Shown here: positions 7,375 to 16,370 of the stretch, in pieces
Layout: every line of letters begins with the position of its first letter
Position numbering within the stretch: position 1 is the first letter of the stretch
DNA from: Kineosporia sp. R_H_3
GTDB lineage: Bacteria; Actinomycetota; Actinomycetes; Actinomycetales; Kineosporiaceae
Length of the DNA stretch: 35,629 nt
Assembly: GCF_002198675.1 (NCBI RefSeq)
Contig: NZ_MWLL01000147.1
Coordinates: 1 to 35,629, forward strand
Direction: 5' to 3'
Program-made: the position numbers and the translations under genes
Notes under the pieces: model-generated
What the model saw: only the letters and a program-made list of their open reading frames with translations
Database searches by the model: none
What the model was told of the DNA's origin: nothing

Positions 7375-7520
7375 GGCACCGACTCTCGCCGTCCGCGGCC
7401 CGGAAGATCAGCGGCCATCGCCCTGTCCCGGGGAGCACAAGGTCCCCGCGTCGATGGTCCCGGCAGGTGGGGGAGAAGGTCCCTCGTGCCCGGACGGCGG
7501 TCGGCCGTTGGCTGGGGACC
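7375..7520. promoter_or_regulatory. Divergent narK1-narG promoter region with DosR-like half-sites
   Basis: GGTCCC occurs at 7441-7446, 7456-7461 and 7478-7483, and GGGGACC at 7514-7520. GGGGAGAAGGTCCC (7470-7483) matches 10 of 14 positions of the DosR core, with one half-site (GTCCC) perfect. It is centred about 44 bases before the narG GTG at 7521. GGGAGCACAAGGTCCC (7431-7446) resembles the devR-side box but with two extra central bases. Regulation by DevR is inferred. Confidence 0.4.
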
Positions 7521-10500
7521 GTGCCCCCTCATGACGTCCGCCCCGCCGCGCCCGCCGCCGGGCTGGAGGACCAGCTCGTCGCCGGTGTCCTGCGGGCCCG
7601 GCGCAGCCTCAAGCCCACGACGGTCTCCGACGACCTGCGCAGCCTGCACCTCGTCGGCGGCCGGTCCGGCGACACCTTCTACCGGGACCGCTGGAGCCAC
7701 GACAAGGTCGTCCGGTCCACGCACGGGGTGAACTGCACGGGCTCCTGCTCGTGGAAGGTGTACGTCAAGGACGGCATCATCACGTGGGAGACCCAGCAGA
7801 CCGACTACCCGTCGGTCGGCGCGGACTCCCCGGAGTACGAGCCCCGCGGCTGCCCGCGCGGTGCCGCCTTCTCCTGGTACACGTACTCGCCGACCCGGGT
7901 CCGCTACCCGTACGTCCGGGGCGTGCTCCTCGAGTTGTACCGGGCCGCGAAGGCCGCGCACGGCGGGGACCCGGTCGCCGCCTGGGCGTCGCTCGTCGAC
8001 GACCCGCAGGTCGCCGCGCGGTACAAGAAGGCCCGCGGCAAGGGCGGTCTCGTCCGCGCGACGTGGGCCGAGGCGCTCGAGATCGTCGCCGCCGCGCAGG
8101 TGCACACGATCGAGCGGTGGGGCCCGGACCGGGTCGCCGGCTTCTCGCCGATCCCCGCGATGAGCATGGCGAGCCACGCGTCCGGGGCGCGCTACACGAG
8201 CCTGCTCGGCGGCACGATGCTCTCCTTCTACGACTGGTACGCCGACCTGCCGATCGCGAGCCCGCAGGTCTTCGGTGACCAGACCGACGTCCCCGAGTCG
8301 GCCGACTGGTGGAACGCCGGCTACCTCGTCATGTGGGGCTCCAACGTGCCCGTGACCCGCACCCCGGACGCGCACTTCATGGCCGAGGTGCGCTACAAGG
8401 GCACGAAGATCGTCACGGTCAGCCCGGACTACGCGGACAACACGAAGTTCGCCGACGAGTGGCTGCCCGCGCACCCCGGCACCGACGGCGCGCTCGCGAT
8501 GGCGATGGCGCACGTCGTCCTCACCGAGTTCTTCGTGCAGCGGCAGGTGCCGTACTTCGTCGACTACGTCAAGCAGTACACCGACCTGCCCTTCCTCCTC
8601 ACGCTCGAGGAGCGGGACGGCGCGTACGTGCCGGGCCGGTTCCTCACGGCGTCCGACCTCGACGGCGGGGGCGCAGGCTCCGGGCAGGCGGAGGGCGGGG
8701 ACTGGAAGACCGTCGGTCTCGACGCCGCGACCGGGGAGCCGTTCGTGCCCAACGGGTCGCTGGGCTTCCGGCACACCGAGTCGGGCAGAGGCCGCTGGAA
8801 CCTCGACCTCGAGGGGGTCGACCCGGTGCTCTCGCTGCTCGACCGCGCGGGCGTCGAGCACGTCGCCGTCGACCTGCCGCGCTTCGACCTCGACCCCAGC
8901 CGCGGCGGGCACAGCGAGCAGCCCCGCGAGGGCGGCGCCGTGCTGCGCCGCGGGGTGCCCGCGACCCGGGTCGCGGGTCGCCTCGTGACGACCGTCTTGG
9001 ACCTGCTCTTCGCACAGTTCGGCGTCCGCCGCGGTGACCTGCCGGGGGAGTGGCCCACCGGCTACGACGACCCGCAGCCGTACACCCCGGCGTGGCAGGA
9101 GGAGGTCACCGGCGTCCCGGCGGCGACCGTCGCCCGGATCGGCCGCGAGTTCGCGGCGAACGCCGAGGAGACGAACGGCCGCTCGATGATCCTGCTCGGC
9201 GCGGGCACGAACCACTGGTTCCACTCCGACACGATCTACCGGGCGATCCTCACCCTGACGAGCCTCACCGGCTGCCAGGGCGTCAACGGCGGCGGCTGGG
9301 CGCACTACGTCGGGCAGGAGAAGTGCCGGCCGTACACCGGCTGGGCCCAGCTCGCGTTCGCGCTCGACTGGGTGCGCCCGCCCCGGCAGATGGCCGGGAC
9401 GGCGTTCTGGTACCTCGCGACCGAGCAGTGGCGCTACGACGGCTTCGGCGCCGACGAGCTCGCGTCCCCGCTCGGGACGGGTCTGTTCGAGGGCCGGGCG
9501 CTCGCCGACACCCTCGTCCAGGCGACCCGGATGGGCTGGCTGCCGAGCTACCCGACCTTCGACCGCAACCCGCTCGGGATCGCGGACGCCGCTGCGGCGG
9601 AAGGGGTCCCGGCCGCGGACTACGTCGTCCGCGAGCTGCGCGAGCGCCGGCTGCGGTTCGCCTGCGAGGACCCGGGCGCCCCGGAGAACTTCCCCCGGGT
9701 GCTCACCGTGTGGCGGGCCAACCTGCTCGGCTCGTCGTCCAAGGGCAACGAGTACTTCCTCAAGCACCTGCTCGGCACCGACGCGTCCCTGCGCGCGCAG
9801 GAGTCACCGCCGGAGCGTCGTCCGGTCGAGGTGACGTGGCGCGACGAGGCGGCCGAGGGCAAGCTCGACCTGCTCGTGAGCCTGGACTTCCGGATGACGA
9901 GCACCGGCCTGTTCAGCGACGTCCTGCTCCCGGCCGCGACCTGGTACGAGAAGCACGACCTGTCGAGCACGGACATGCACCCGTTCGTCCACGCGTTCAC
10001 CCCGGCGATCGCGCCGCCCTGGGAGACCCGCAGCGACTACGACACGTTCACCTCGCTCGCGCACGAGTTCTCGCGGCTCGCCGGGCCGCGGCTCGGCGTC
10101 CGGACGGACGTCGTCGCCGTCCCGCTCCAGCACGACTCGCCGGGGGAGACCGCGCAGCCGCACGGCCTGGTCCGCGACTGGTCCCGCGGCGAGTGCGAGC
10201 CGGTCCCCGGCGTGACGATGCCGTCGATCGTCGCCGTGGAGCGCGACTACGGCGCCGTCGGCGCGATGATGACCGCGCTCGGCCCGAACGTCGAGACCCT
10301 CGGCACCGTCGTCAAGGGCATCCCGGTCAGGCCGGTCGAGGAGGTCGGGCTGCTGCGCCGGGTCAACGGCCCGGCCCGGGTGCCGGACGGCGTCCGGGCC
10401 CCGGAGCGGTTCGCCGACCGGCCGTCGCTCGCGACCGCCGCGATGGCCTGCGAGGCGATCCTCGCGCTGTCCGGCACGACGAACGGCCGGATCGCGACCG

Positions 10501-11306
10501 AGGGCTTCCGCTGGCTCGAGGCCCGCACCGGCCGCCGGCTCGCGGACCTCGCCGAGGACCACGAGGGCAAGCGGGTCACGTTCGCGGACACCCAGTCCCG
10601 CCCGGTGCCGGTCATCACCTCGCACGAGTGGTCCGGCTCCGAGCACGGCGGCCGCCGGTACTCGCCGTTCACCGTCAACGTCGAGCGGAAGAAGCCCTGG
10701 CACACCCTCACCGGGCGGCAGCACTTCTTCCTCGACCACGCGTGGATGGCCGAGCTCGGCGAGCAGCTGCCGACGTACCGGCCGCCGCTCAACATGCACC
10801 GGCTCTTCGGCGACCCGGCGCTCGACGCGGCCGACGCGAACGGCCACGCCCAGGTGACGGTCCGGTACCTCACGCCGCACTCGAAGTGGTCGATCCACTC
10901 CGAGTACCAGGACAACCTCTTCATGCTCAGCCTGTCCCGGGGCGGCCCGGAGATCTGGATGAGCGCGCAGGACGCCGCGACGATCGGCGTCAAGGACAAC
11001 GAGTGGGTCGAGGCGGTCAACCGCAACGGCGTCGTCGTCGCCCGCGCCTGCGTCTCGCACCGGATGCCCGAGGGCACCGTGTACATGTACCACGCCAAGG
11101 ATCGCACCGTGGACGTCCCGCGCAGCGAGGTCTCCGGCAAGCGCGGCGGCATCCACAACTCGCTGACCCGGCTGCTCATCAAGCCGACCCACCTCATCGG
11201 CGGGTACGCGCAGCTGTCCTACGGCTTCAACTACTACGGGCCCACCGGCAACCAGCGTGACGAGATCACCGTCGTCCGCCGCCGCTCCCAGGACGTGGAG
11301 TACTGA
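7521..11306 (+). CDS. narG: Respiratory nitrate reductase alpha subunit NarG
   Basis: The 1261-residue catalytic subunit of membrane-bound nitrate reductase, reducing nitrate to nitrite with electrons from quinol by way of NarI and NarH. The FS0 [4Fe-4S] ligands are His68, Cys72 and Cys76 in THGVNCTGSCSWK and Cys111 in EPRGCPRG. Asp256 in GDQTDVPESADWW aligns with the molybdenum ligand Asp222 of E. coli NarG. The C-terminal molybdopterin-binding part shows LTPHSKWSIHSEYQDN and GPTGNQRDE. The whole chain aligns with M. tuberculosis NarG from SGDTFYRDRWSHDK onward. The GTG at 7521 gives an N-terminus about as long as that protein's; an in-frame GTG at 7467 adds 18 residues and cannot be excluded. 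Neither has a clear Shine-Dalgarno sequence. It is the first gene of narGHJI. Confidence 0.95.
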   Translation: MPPHDVRPAAPAAGLEDQLVAGVLRARRSLKPTTVSDDLRSLHLVGGRSGDTFYRDRWSHDKVVRSTHGVNCTGSCSWKVYVKDGIITWETQQTDYPSVGADSPEYEPRGCPRGAAFSWYTYSPTRVRYPYVRGVLLELYRAAKAAHGGDPVAAWASLVDDPQVAARYKKARGKGGLVRATWAEALEIVAAAQVHTIERWGPDRVAGFSPIPAMSMASHASGARYTSLLGGTMLSFYDWYADLPIASPQVFGDQTDVPESADWWNAGYLVMWGSNVPVTRTPDAHFMAEVRYKGTKIVTVSPDYADNTKFADEWLPAHPGTDGALAMAMAHVVLTEFFVQRQVPYFVDYVKQYTDLPFLLTLEERDGAYVPGRFLTASDLDGGGAGSGQAEGGDWKTVGLDAATGEPFVPNGSLGFRHTESGRGRWNLDLEGVDPVLSLLDRAGVEHVAVDLPRFDLDPSRGGHSEQPREGGAVLRRGVPATRVAGRLVTTVLDLLFAQFGVRRGDLPGEWPTGYDDPQPYTPAWQEEVTGVPAATVARIGREFAANAEETNGRSMILLGAGTNHWFHSDTIYRAILTLTSLTGCQGVNGGGWAHYVGQEKCRPYTGWAQLAFALDWVRPPRQMAGTAFWYLATEQWRYDGFGADELASPLGTGLFEGRALADTLVQATRMGWLPSYPTFDRNPLGIADAAAAEGVPAADYVVRELRERRLRFACEDPGAPENFPRVLTVWRANLLGSSSKGNEYFLKHLLGTDASLRAQESPPERRPVEVTWRDEAAEGKLDLLVSLDFRMTSTGLFSDVLLPAATWYEKHDLSSTDMHPFVHAFTPAIAPPWETRSDYDTFTSLAHEFSRLAGPRLGVRTDVVAVPLQHDSPGETAQPHGLVRDWSRGECEPVPGVTMPSIVAVERDYGAVGAMMTALGPNVETLGTVVKGIPVRPVEEVGLLRRVNGPARVPDGVRAPERFADRPSLATAAMACEAILALSGTTNGRIATEGFRWLEARTGRRLADLAEDHEGKRVTFADTQSRPVPVITSHEWSGSEHGGRRYSPFTVNVERKKPWHTLTGRQHFFLDHAWMAELGEQLPTYRPPLNMHRLFGDPALDAADANGHAQVTVRYLTPHSKWSIHSEYQDNLFMLSLSRGGPEIWMSAQDAATIGVKDNEWVEAVNRNGVVVARACVSHRMPEGTVYMYHAKDRTVDVPRSEVSGKRGGIHNSLTRLLIKPTHLIGGYAQLSYGFNYYGPTGNQRDEITVVRRRSQDVEY

Positions 11307-11307
11307 C

Positions 11308-12951
11308 ATGCGGGTCATGGCCCAGACCGCGATGGTCATGAACCTCGACAAGTGCATCGGGTGCCACACGTGCTCGGTGACCTGCAAGCAGGCGTGGACC
11401 AACCGCGCCGGCGTCGAGTACGTGTGGTTCAACAACGTCGAGACCCGGCCCGGCCAGGGCTACCCGCGGCGCTGGCAGGACCAGGAGCGCTGGAAGGGCG
11501 GCTGGACCCTCGACCGGCGCGGCCGCCTGCAGCTGAAGAGCGGCGGCCGGCTCAAGCGGCTGCTCTCGATCTTCGGCAACCCGCAGATGCCGACCCTCGA
11601 CGACTACTACGAGCCCTGGACGTACGACTACGACATGCTCCTGTCCGCCCCGGCGCAGGAGCACACCCCGGTCGCCCGCCCGCAGTCGCTCGTCACCGGC
11701 CGTCCGATGAAGATCGAGTGGGGCTCGAACTGGGACGACGACCTCGGCGGCGCGCCGGAGCACGGGCCGTCCGACCCGGTCGTCCAGAAGCTCGAGGAGA
11801 CCCAGCCGCTGGAGAAGCGGATCCGCATGGAGTTCGAGAAGACCTTCATGTTCTACCTGCCGCGGATCTGCGAGCACTGCCTCAACCCGTCCTGCGTCGC
11901 GGCGTGCCCGAGCGGGGCGATGTACAAGCGCTCCGAGGACGGCATCGTCCTCGTCGACCAGGACCGCTGCCGCGGCTGGCGGATGTGCGTGTCGAACTGC
12001 CCCTACAAGAAGGTGTACTTCAACCACCGCACCGGCAAGGCGGAGAAGTGCACGCTGTGCTACCCGCGGCTGGAGGTCGGGCTGCCGACGGTGTGCTCGG
12101 AGACGTGCGTCGGCCGGCTGCGCTACCTCGGGGTGCTGCTCTACGACGCCGACAAGGTCGCCGCGGCCGCGGCGACCCCGGACCCGCAGGACCTATACGA
12201 GGCCCAGATGGACCTGCTCCTCGACCCGCACGACCCGGAGGTCGTCGCCGCCGCGGCCCGGGACGGCATCCCGCGCGACTGGGTCGAGGCCGCGCAGCGG
12301 TCGCCGGTCCACGCGCTCGTCAAGGACTTCCGGGTCGCGCTGCCGCTGCACCCGGAGTACCGGACGCTGCCCATGGTCTGGTACGTCCCGCCGCTGTCGC
12401 CGATGGTCGACGCGCTCGCCGACGCCGGCCTGGACGCCGAGCACCCGGACGTCCTGTTCGCCGCGGTGGGGGAGATGCGGATCCCCGCGGAGTACCTGGC
12501 CGAGGTGCTCGCCGCCGGTGACGTCGAGCTCGTCCAGGGCGTGCTCGCCAAGCTCGCCGCGATGCGGGCGTACATGCGGGGCGACTTCGTCGAGACCGCC
12601 CCCGGGGCGCGGGAGGCGCTGGAGCACAAGCGTGCCGCGATCGCCGAGCGGGTCGGGATGACGCAGGACGCGATCCGCCGGATGTACCGGCTGCTCGCGA
12701 TCGCCAAGTACGACGAGCGCTACGTCATCCCGCTCGCGCACGTCGAGGGCGGCGGTGCGGTGGACGCGGCGGCGCACCTCGGCCTCGAGGAGCTGCCCGG
12801 CTGCTCGATCGGCGACCCGGGCGGCAACGGGGCCGCGCCGCAGCGCAGGCCGGGGGAGCCGGTGCCGGTGTCCATCGAGTCGTTCCACCTGACGAAGGCG
12901 CGGGCGACCGCCGAGCGGTACACCGACATCGACCCGGCGGTGGAGCCGTGA
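11308..12951 (+). CDS. narH: Respiratory nitrate reductase beta subunit NarH
   Basis: A 547-residue iron-sulfur subunit that passes electrons from NarI haem to NarG. The cysteine groups are visible in order: CIGCHTCSVTCKQ near the N-terminus, CEHCLNPSCVAACPSG, CRGWRMCVSNCPYKK and CTLCYPRLEVG followed by CSETCVGRLRYLG. The tryptophan in CRGWRMC marks the position where NarH carries a [3Fe-4S] rather than a [4Fe-4S] cluster. LPLHPEYRTLPMVWYVPPLSP is the conserved C-terminal block. The ATG lies one base after the narG stop; a second ATG at 11317 is an alternative. The stop overlaps the narJ start (GTGA). Confidence 0.96.
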   Translation: MRVMAQTAMVMNLDKCIGCHTCSVTCKQAWTNRAGVEYVWFNNVETRPGQGYPRRWQDQERWKGGWTLDRRGRLQLKSGGRLKRLLSIFGNPQMPTLDDYYEPWTYDYDMLLSAPAQEHTPVARPQSLVTGRPMKIEWGSNWDDDLGGAPEHGPSDPVVQKLEETQPLEKRIRMEFEKTFMFYLPRICEHCLNPSCVAACPSGAMYKRSEDGIVLVDQDRCRGWRMCVSNCPYKKVYFNHRTGKAEKCTLCYPRLEVGLPTVCSETCVGRLRYLGVLLYDADKVAAAAATPDPQDLYEAQMDLLLDPHDPEVVAAAARDGIPRDWVEAAQRSPVHALVKDFRVALPLHPEYRTLPMVWYVPPLSPMVDALADAGLDAEHPDVLFAAVGEMRIPAEYLAEVLAAGDVELVQGVLAKLAAMRAYMRGDFVETAPGAREALEHKRAAIAERVGMTQDAIRRMYRLLAIAKYDERYVIPLAHVEGGGAVDAAAHLGLEELPGCSIGDPGGNGAAPQRRPGEPVPVSIESFHLTKARATAERYTDIDPAVEP

Positions 12952-13715
12952 GCCACCCGCTGCTGCCGCTGCTGCGCACCGACGGGCCGCCCGCGCACCC
13001 GATGGACGGCCACGAGCCGCCCGTGCTGCCCGACCCCGCCGGGCTGCGCCCGGCGACCGGCCCGCGGGCGGTCGCCTGGGCCGCGCTCGCCGTCCTGCTC
13101 GGGTACCCGGACGACGCCGTGCACGGCGCGCTGGCGTCCGTCGGCGACGCGGTGGCCGCCGTCGGGCCGCGGCTCGACCCCGCGGTCGGCGCACCGCTGG
13201 GCCGGCTCGTCACCGCGCTGCGGGCCACGGAACCCCTGGCGGCGCAGGAGCACTACGTCGCGACGATCGACACCCGGCGGCGCTGCTCGCTGCACCTGAC
13301 GTACTACCTGCACGGCGACACCCGGCGCCGCGGCGCCGCGCTCTGGCGGATCAAGGCATCGCTGGCGGCGTGCGGCGCCGAGCCGGCGGGCGGCGAGCTG
13401 CCCGACCACCTGCCCGTCGTCCTCGAGCTCGCGGCCGTCGGTGACGAGGACGTCGCCGTCCGGCTGCTCGTCGAGCACCGCAAGGGCCTCGTGCTCCTGC
13501 GGGAGGCGCTGCTCGCGCGGCGGTCGCCGTACGCGGACGGCGTCGCGGCCGTCCTCGCGCTGCTGCCGCCGCTCACCCCGGCGCAGGCCCGCGCCGAGGC
13601 GGAGGCCGCCGCCGACCTCGCGGCGGCCGGGCCGCCGACCGAGACCGTCGGCCTCCCGTCGTGGACCGCCCCGTTCCGCAGCACCCCGACGAGCCACCGA
13701 GGAGACCACCGGTGA
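12948..13715 (+). CDS. narJ: Nitrate reductase assembly chaperone NarJ
   Basis: A 255-residue cytoplasmic chaperone of the TorD/NarJ family, needed to insert the molybdenum cofactor into NarG before membrane attachment. Recognisable parts are AWAALAVLLGYPDD, EHYVATIDTRRRCSLHLTYYLHGDTRRRG and ELPDHLPVVLELAA. The proline-rich first 35 residues and the alanine-rich tail are variable in the family. The GTG start overlaps the narH stop, and the stop overlaps the narI start, so translation along the operon is coupled. Confidence 0.93.
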   Translation: MSHPLLPLLRTDGPPAHPMDGHEPPVLPDPAGLRPATGPRAVAWAALAVLLGYPDDAVHGALASVGDAVAAVGPRLDPAVGAPLGRLVTALRATEPLAAQEHYVATIDTRRRCSLHLTYYLHGDTRRRGAALWRIKASLAACGAEPAGGELPDHLPVVLELAAVGDEDVAVRLLVEHRKGLVLLREALLARRSPYADGVAAVLALLPPLTPAQARAEAEAAADLAAAGPPTETVGLPSWTAPFRSTPTSHRGDHR

Positions 13716-14446
13716 CCAGCACCGAGACCCTGCTGTGGGTCGTCCTGCCGTACGTGGCGCTCGCCGTCTTCGTCGTCGGGCACGTGTGGCGCTACCGCTA
13801 CGACCAGTTCGGCTGGACGACGCGCTCGTCGCAGATCTACGAGAGCAGGCTGCTCCGGCTCGGGTCGCCGCTGTTCCACCTCGGGATCCTCATGGCGCTC
13901 GGCGGCCACGTCATCGGGCTCGTCGTCCCGGCGTCGTGGACGGCGGCCGTCGGGATCAGCGAGCACGTCTACCACGTGACCGCGGTGAGCGCCGGGACCG
14001 TCGCGGGCCTCATGACCCTCGTCGGCCTCGTGCTCCTCGTGGTCCGCCGGCGCAGCGTGCGGCGGGTCTTCCGGGCCACGACCCGCACCGACAAGCTGCT
14101 CTACGTCGTGCTCGGCGCCGTCGTCGTCCTCGGGGTGGCGAACACGGTCCACGGCAACCTGCTCGGCGGCCCGTACGACTACCGGGAGAGCGTCGCCGTG
14201 TGGTTCCGCGGGGTGTTCTGGCTGCACCCGCGGGGCGAGCTCATGGCCGAGGCCCCGTTCACCTTCCAGGCGCACGCCGTCGTCGCGATGCTCCTGTTCG
14301 CGCTGTGGCCCTTCACCCGGCTCGTCCACGTGCTCTCGGTGCCGCTGGGCTACCTCGGCCGGCCGTACATCGTGTACCGCTCGCGGGACGTCTCGCAGCG
14401 GTCGTCCCGCGAGGAGCGCCGGGGCTGGGAGAAGGTCGGCAGCTGA
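13712..14446 (+). CDS. narI: Respiratory nitrate reductase gamma subunit NarI (cytochrome b)
   Basis: A 244-residue membrane subunit with five transmembrane helices that oxidises quinol and holds two b-type haems. The four axial histidines are His56 (PLFHLG), His66 (GGHVIG), His188 (FQAHAVV) and His206 (TRLVHVLS), almost the same numbering as E. coli NarI (56, 66, 187, 205). The C-terminal PYIVYRSRD is also typical. The GTG at 13712 overlaps the narJ stop and has a GGAG ribosome binding site inside narJ. The gene ends six bases before the convergent chemoreceptor gene. Confidence 0.95.
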   Translation: MTSTETLLWVVLPYVALAVFVVGHVWRYRYDQFGWTTRSSQIYESRLLRLGSPLFHLGILMALGGHVIGLVVPASWTAAVGISEHVYHVTAVSAGTVAGLMTLVGLVLLVVRRRSVRRVFRATTRTDKLLYVVLGAVVVLGVANTVHGNLLGGPYDYRESVAVWFRGVFWLHPRGELMAEAPFTFQAHAVVAMLLFALWPFTRLVHVLSVPLGYLGRPYIVYRSRDVSQRSSREERRGWEKVGS

Positions 14447-14452
14447 GCGCGG

Positions 14453-16105
14453 TCACGTCGTGAACCGCTCCACGAGCTCCTGCAGCTCGGCGCTCATCCG
14501 GGCGAGCTCGTCGGCCGCCTGCCGGGTCTGCGCCACACCGGCCGTCGTCCGATCGGCGGCCAGGGTGACCTCGCCGATGCCGGCGCGCACGGTGTCGGAG
14601 CGGTCCGCGGCGGCGGTCACGTCACCGGTCATCTGCTGCGTCGTCGCCGTCTGCTCCTCGACAGCCGCGGCGATGATGGACTGGTAGCTGCTGATCTCGT
14701 CGATGACGCTCGTGATCCCGCCGATCGCGGTGACGGCGGTCGCGACGTCCTCCTGGATCGCCTGCACCTGCCCGACGATCCCGCCGGTCGCGCGCGCGGT
14801 CTCCCGGGCGAGCTGCTTGACCTCGTCGGCGACGACGGCGAAGCCCTTGCCCGCCTCGCCCGCGCGGGCGGCCTCGATGGTCGCGTTGAGCGCGAGCAGG
14901 TTCGTCTGCTCGGCGATCGAGTTGATGACCTTGACGACGTCGCCGATCGCGCGGCTCGACGTCCCCAGCCGCGCGATCGCCTCGTTGGAGCGGGCGGCGT
15001 CCGCGACCGCACGTGCCGCGACCCCGGTGGCGTCACCGGCGTTGCGAGCGATCTCCTGGATGCTCACGCTCATCTGCTCGGCGGCCGCCGCCACGGAGCG
15101 GACGTTGCCGGCGATCCCGTCGACCTCCTCGCGGGCGGCCTGCGACGAGGTCGCCGTGCGCTGCGCGGCCGAGGCGATGTCCGCGCTGCTCGCGGACAGC
15201 TGCTCGCTCGCGGCGGCGAGGGTCTGCGCGCTCGCCGCGGTCGCGCCGACCGTGTGCCGGATCGCCCCCAGCGCGCGGCGGAGCGCCTCGGCCATCCGTC
15301 CGGGCTCGTCGCGGCTCCACACCCGCGCCTCCTGCGTGAGGTCGCCGTCGGCGACCCGGTCGAGGACGCGGCGCACCTCGGCGAGCGGACGGACGACGAG
15401 CCGGCTCACGACGACCGCGAGCCCGCCGCCGAGGAGCAGCCCGAGCAGGAGCAGGCCGACCGTCAGCGCGCGGGTCGTGCGGGCGTCGTCCCGGGCGCGG
15501 CCGGCCTCGGCCGCGGCGCTCGCGACGAGGCTCGCGTTGAGCGTGAGACCGCCCTGCTCGACGGGTGCGAAGAGCCGGTCGCAGTTCGCGAGGACGGTCG
15601 CGAGCTCCGCACCGGAGACCTGGTCCCGGCTCGCGGGCAGGATGGTCCGGTCGCGGTAGGCCCGGTAGTCGGCGACCGCGCGGACCCACGCGTCGAGCTC
15701 GGCGTCGGGGACGGCGTCCCGCGGTCGCAACGATGCGACGGCCGCGTCGTAGCCCGCGTCGAGCTCCGCGATCTGTGCCTGCCGGCGCGGCTTGTCCGCG
15801 GGAGCCGCGAGGACGTGCAGCAGGACCCGCTGCCGCATCCGGTTGACCGACGACCGGGCGGTGCCGAGGTCGGCGAGACCCTGCGCCTGCGTGGCGTAGA
15901 GCGCCTCGCTGTCCGCCGCGAGCCGGTCGAGGCGGTAGAGGTCCTCGACGCCCTGCCCGAGCATGAAGGTCAGGCAGACGCCGACGAGCAGGCCGATCTT
16001 CGCGCCGACGCGCAGGTCCGCGAAGCGCGTGAGCACGGTGGCCGCGCGGCGGGGCGGCGTGCCGGGCCCGGTCGTGGACGGGGCAGGGGCCGGTGGGTGC
16101 GACAT
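14453..16105 (-). CDS. Methyl-accepting chemotaxis protein
   Basis: A 550-residue transmembrane chemoreceptor. The layout is a cytoplasmic N-terminus, TM1 at about 33-52, an extracytoplasmic four-helix-bundle sensor (about 55-212), TM2 at about 215-238, HAMP (about 238-292) and an MCP signalling domain. The tip of the signalling hairpin is intact: [20 protein letters not shown] then [20 protein letters not shown], the CheA/CheW contact region. The C-terminus lacks an NWETF-type CheR tether. The ligand is unknown. The ATG at 16105 has GAGGA just upstream. No other che or fla genes are in the window. It converges on narI, so a link with nitrate or redox taxis is possible but unproven. Confidence 0.92.
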   Translation of the reverse strand: MSHPPAPAPSTTGPGTPPRRAATVLTRFADLRVGAKIGLLVGVCLTFMLGQGVEDLYRLDRLAADSEALYATQAQGLADLGTARSSVNRMRQRVLLHVLAAPADKPRRQAQIAELDAGYDAAVASLRPRDAVPDAELDAWVRAVADYRAYRDRTILPASRDQVSGAELATVLANCDRLFAPVEQGGLTLNASLVASAAAEAGRARDDARTTRALTVGLLLLGLLLGGGLAVVVSRLVVRPLAEVRRVLDRVADGDLTQEARVWSRDEPGRMAEALRRALGAIRHTVGATAASAQTLAAASEQLSASSADIASAAQRTATSSQAAREEVDGIAGNVRSVAAAAEQMSVSIQEIARNAGDATGVAARAVADAARSNEAIARLGTSSRAIGDVVKVINSIAEQTNLLALNATIEAARAGEAGKGFAVVADEVKQLARETARATGGIVGQVQAIQEDVATAVTAIGGITSVIDEISSYQSIIAAAVEEQTATTQQMTGDVTAAADRSDTVRAGIGEVTLAADRTTAGVAQTRQAADELARMSAELQELVERFTT

Positions 16106-16182
16106 GGGTCCTCGCAGATGCCTCGGGAGACGCACGGGTGACGGACGTCGACGCACCGACCCTGGCCGCGGACTTCGTGACG

Positions 16183-16209
16183 TATCGGCCCGGTCCGGGC
16201 GGGCCTGAA
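16183..16209 (-). promoter_or_regulatory. Weak sigma-28 (FliA)-like promoter for the chemoreceptor
   Basis: On the minus strand GCCGATA (16189-16183) matches the core of the FliA -10 (GCCGATAA). TTCA (16209-16206) lies 16 bases before it, where TAAA would be expected. It points to the chemoreceptor gene, whose start is 77 bases further on. The -35 match is poor. Confidence 0.25.
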
Positions 16210-16219
16210 GGAGGACGTC

Positions 16220-16252
16220 ACACCTGGCATTCCGATCATGCAGTTCAGGTGT
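16220..16252. promoter_or_regulatory. ACACCTG / CAGGTGT inverted repeat in the divergent intergenic region
   Basis: Perfect 7-base arms, ACACCTG (16220-16226) and CAGGTGT (16246-16252), are separated by 19 bases. The pair lies between the divergent chemoreceptor and transporter genes. It could be a two-half-site operator; no regulator is assigned. Confidence 0.3.
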
Positions 16253-16337
16253 TGGGTTCGCCGGACGAACAGTTACGCACTCGTGACCCGGTGCGCATCG
16301 CGCCGGAGGTGCGGCGTTCGCTACCTTCCTGCAGCAA

Positions 16338-16353
16338 TGGTAATCGTTTACCA
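16338..16353. promoter_or_regulatory. LacI-family operator before the ABC transporter operon
   Basis: TGGTAATCGTTTACCA has perfect 6-base arms (TGGTAA/TTACCA) and the central CG typical of GalR/LacI operators (pattern G.AA.CG.TT.C). It is also locally AT-rich in a very GC-rich region. It ends 17 bases before the ATG of the binding protein. A weak -10-like TACCTT lies just upstream (16322-16327), so a bound repressor would block initiation or early elongation. The LacI gene at the end of the locus (22118-23131) is the natural candidate. Confidence 0.75.
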
Positions 16354-16370
16354 AGCGAGAGGGAGTCACG

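Noticed and set aside
7467-7520. GTG at 7467 as the narG start
   Set aside because: It gives a longer, non-conserved N-terminus than the mycobacterial protein and would place the start codon just before the DosR-like box. Kept only as an alternative.
7521-7680. Tat-type signal at the NarG N-terminus (ARRSLKP)
   Set aside because: No following hydrophobic stretch or Tat consensus is present, and NarG in this architecture faces the cytoplasm.
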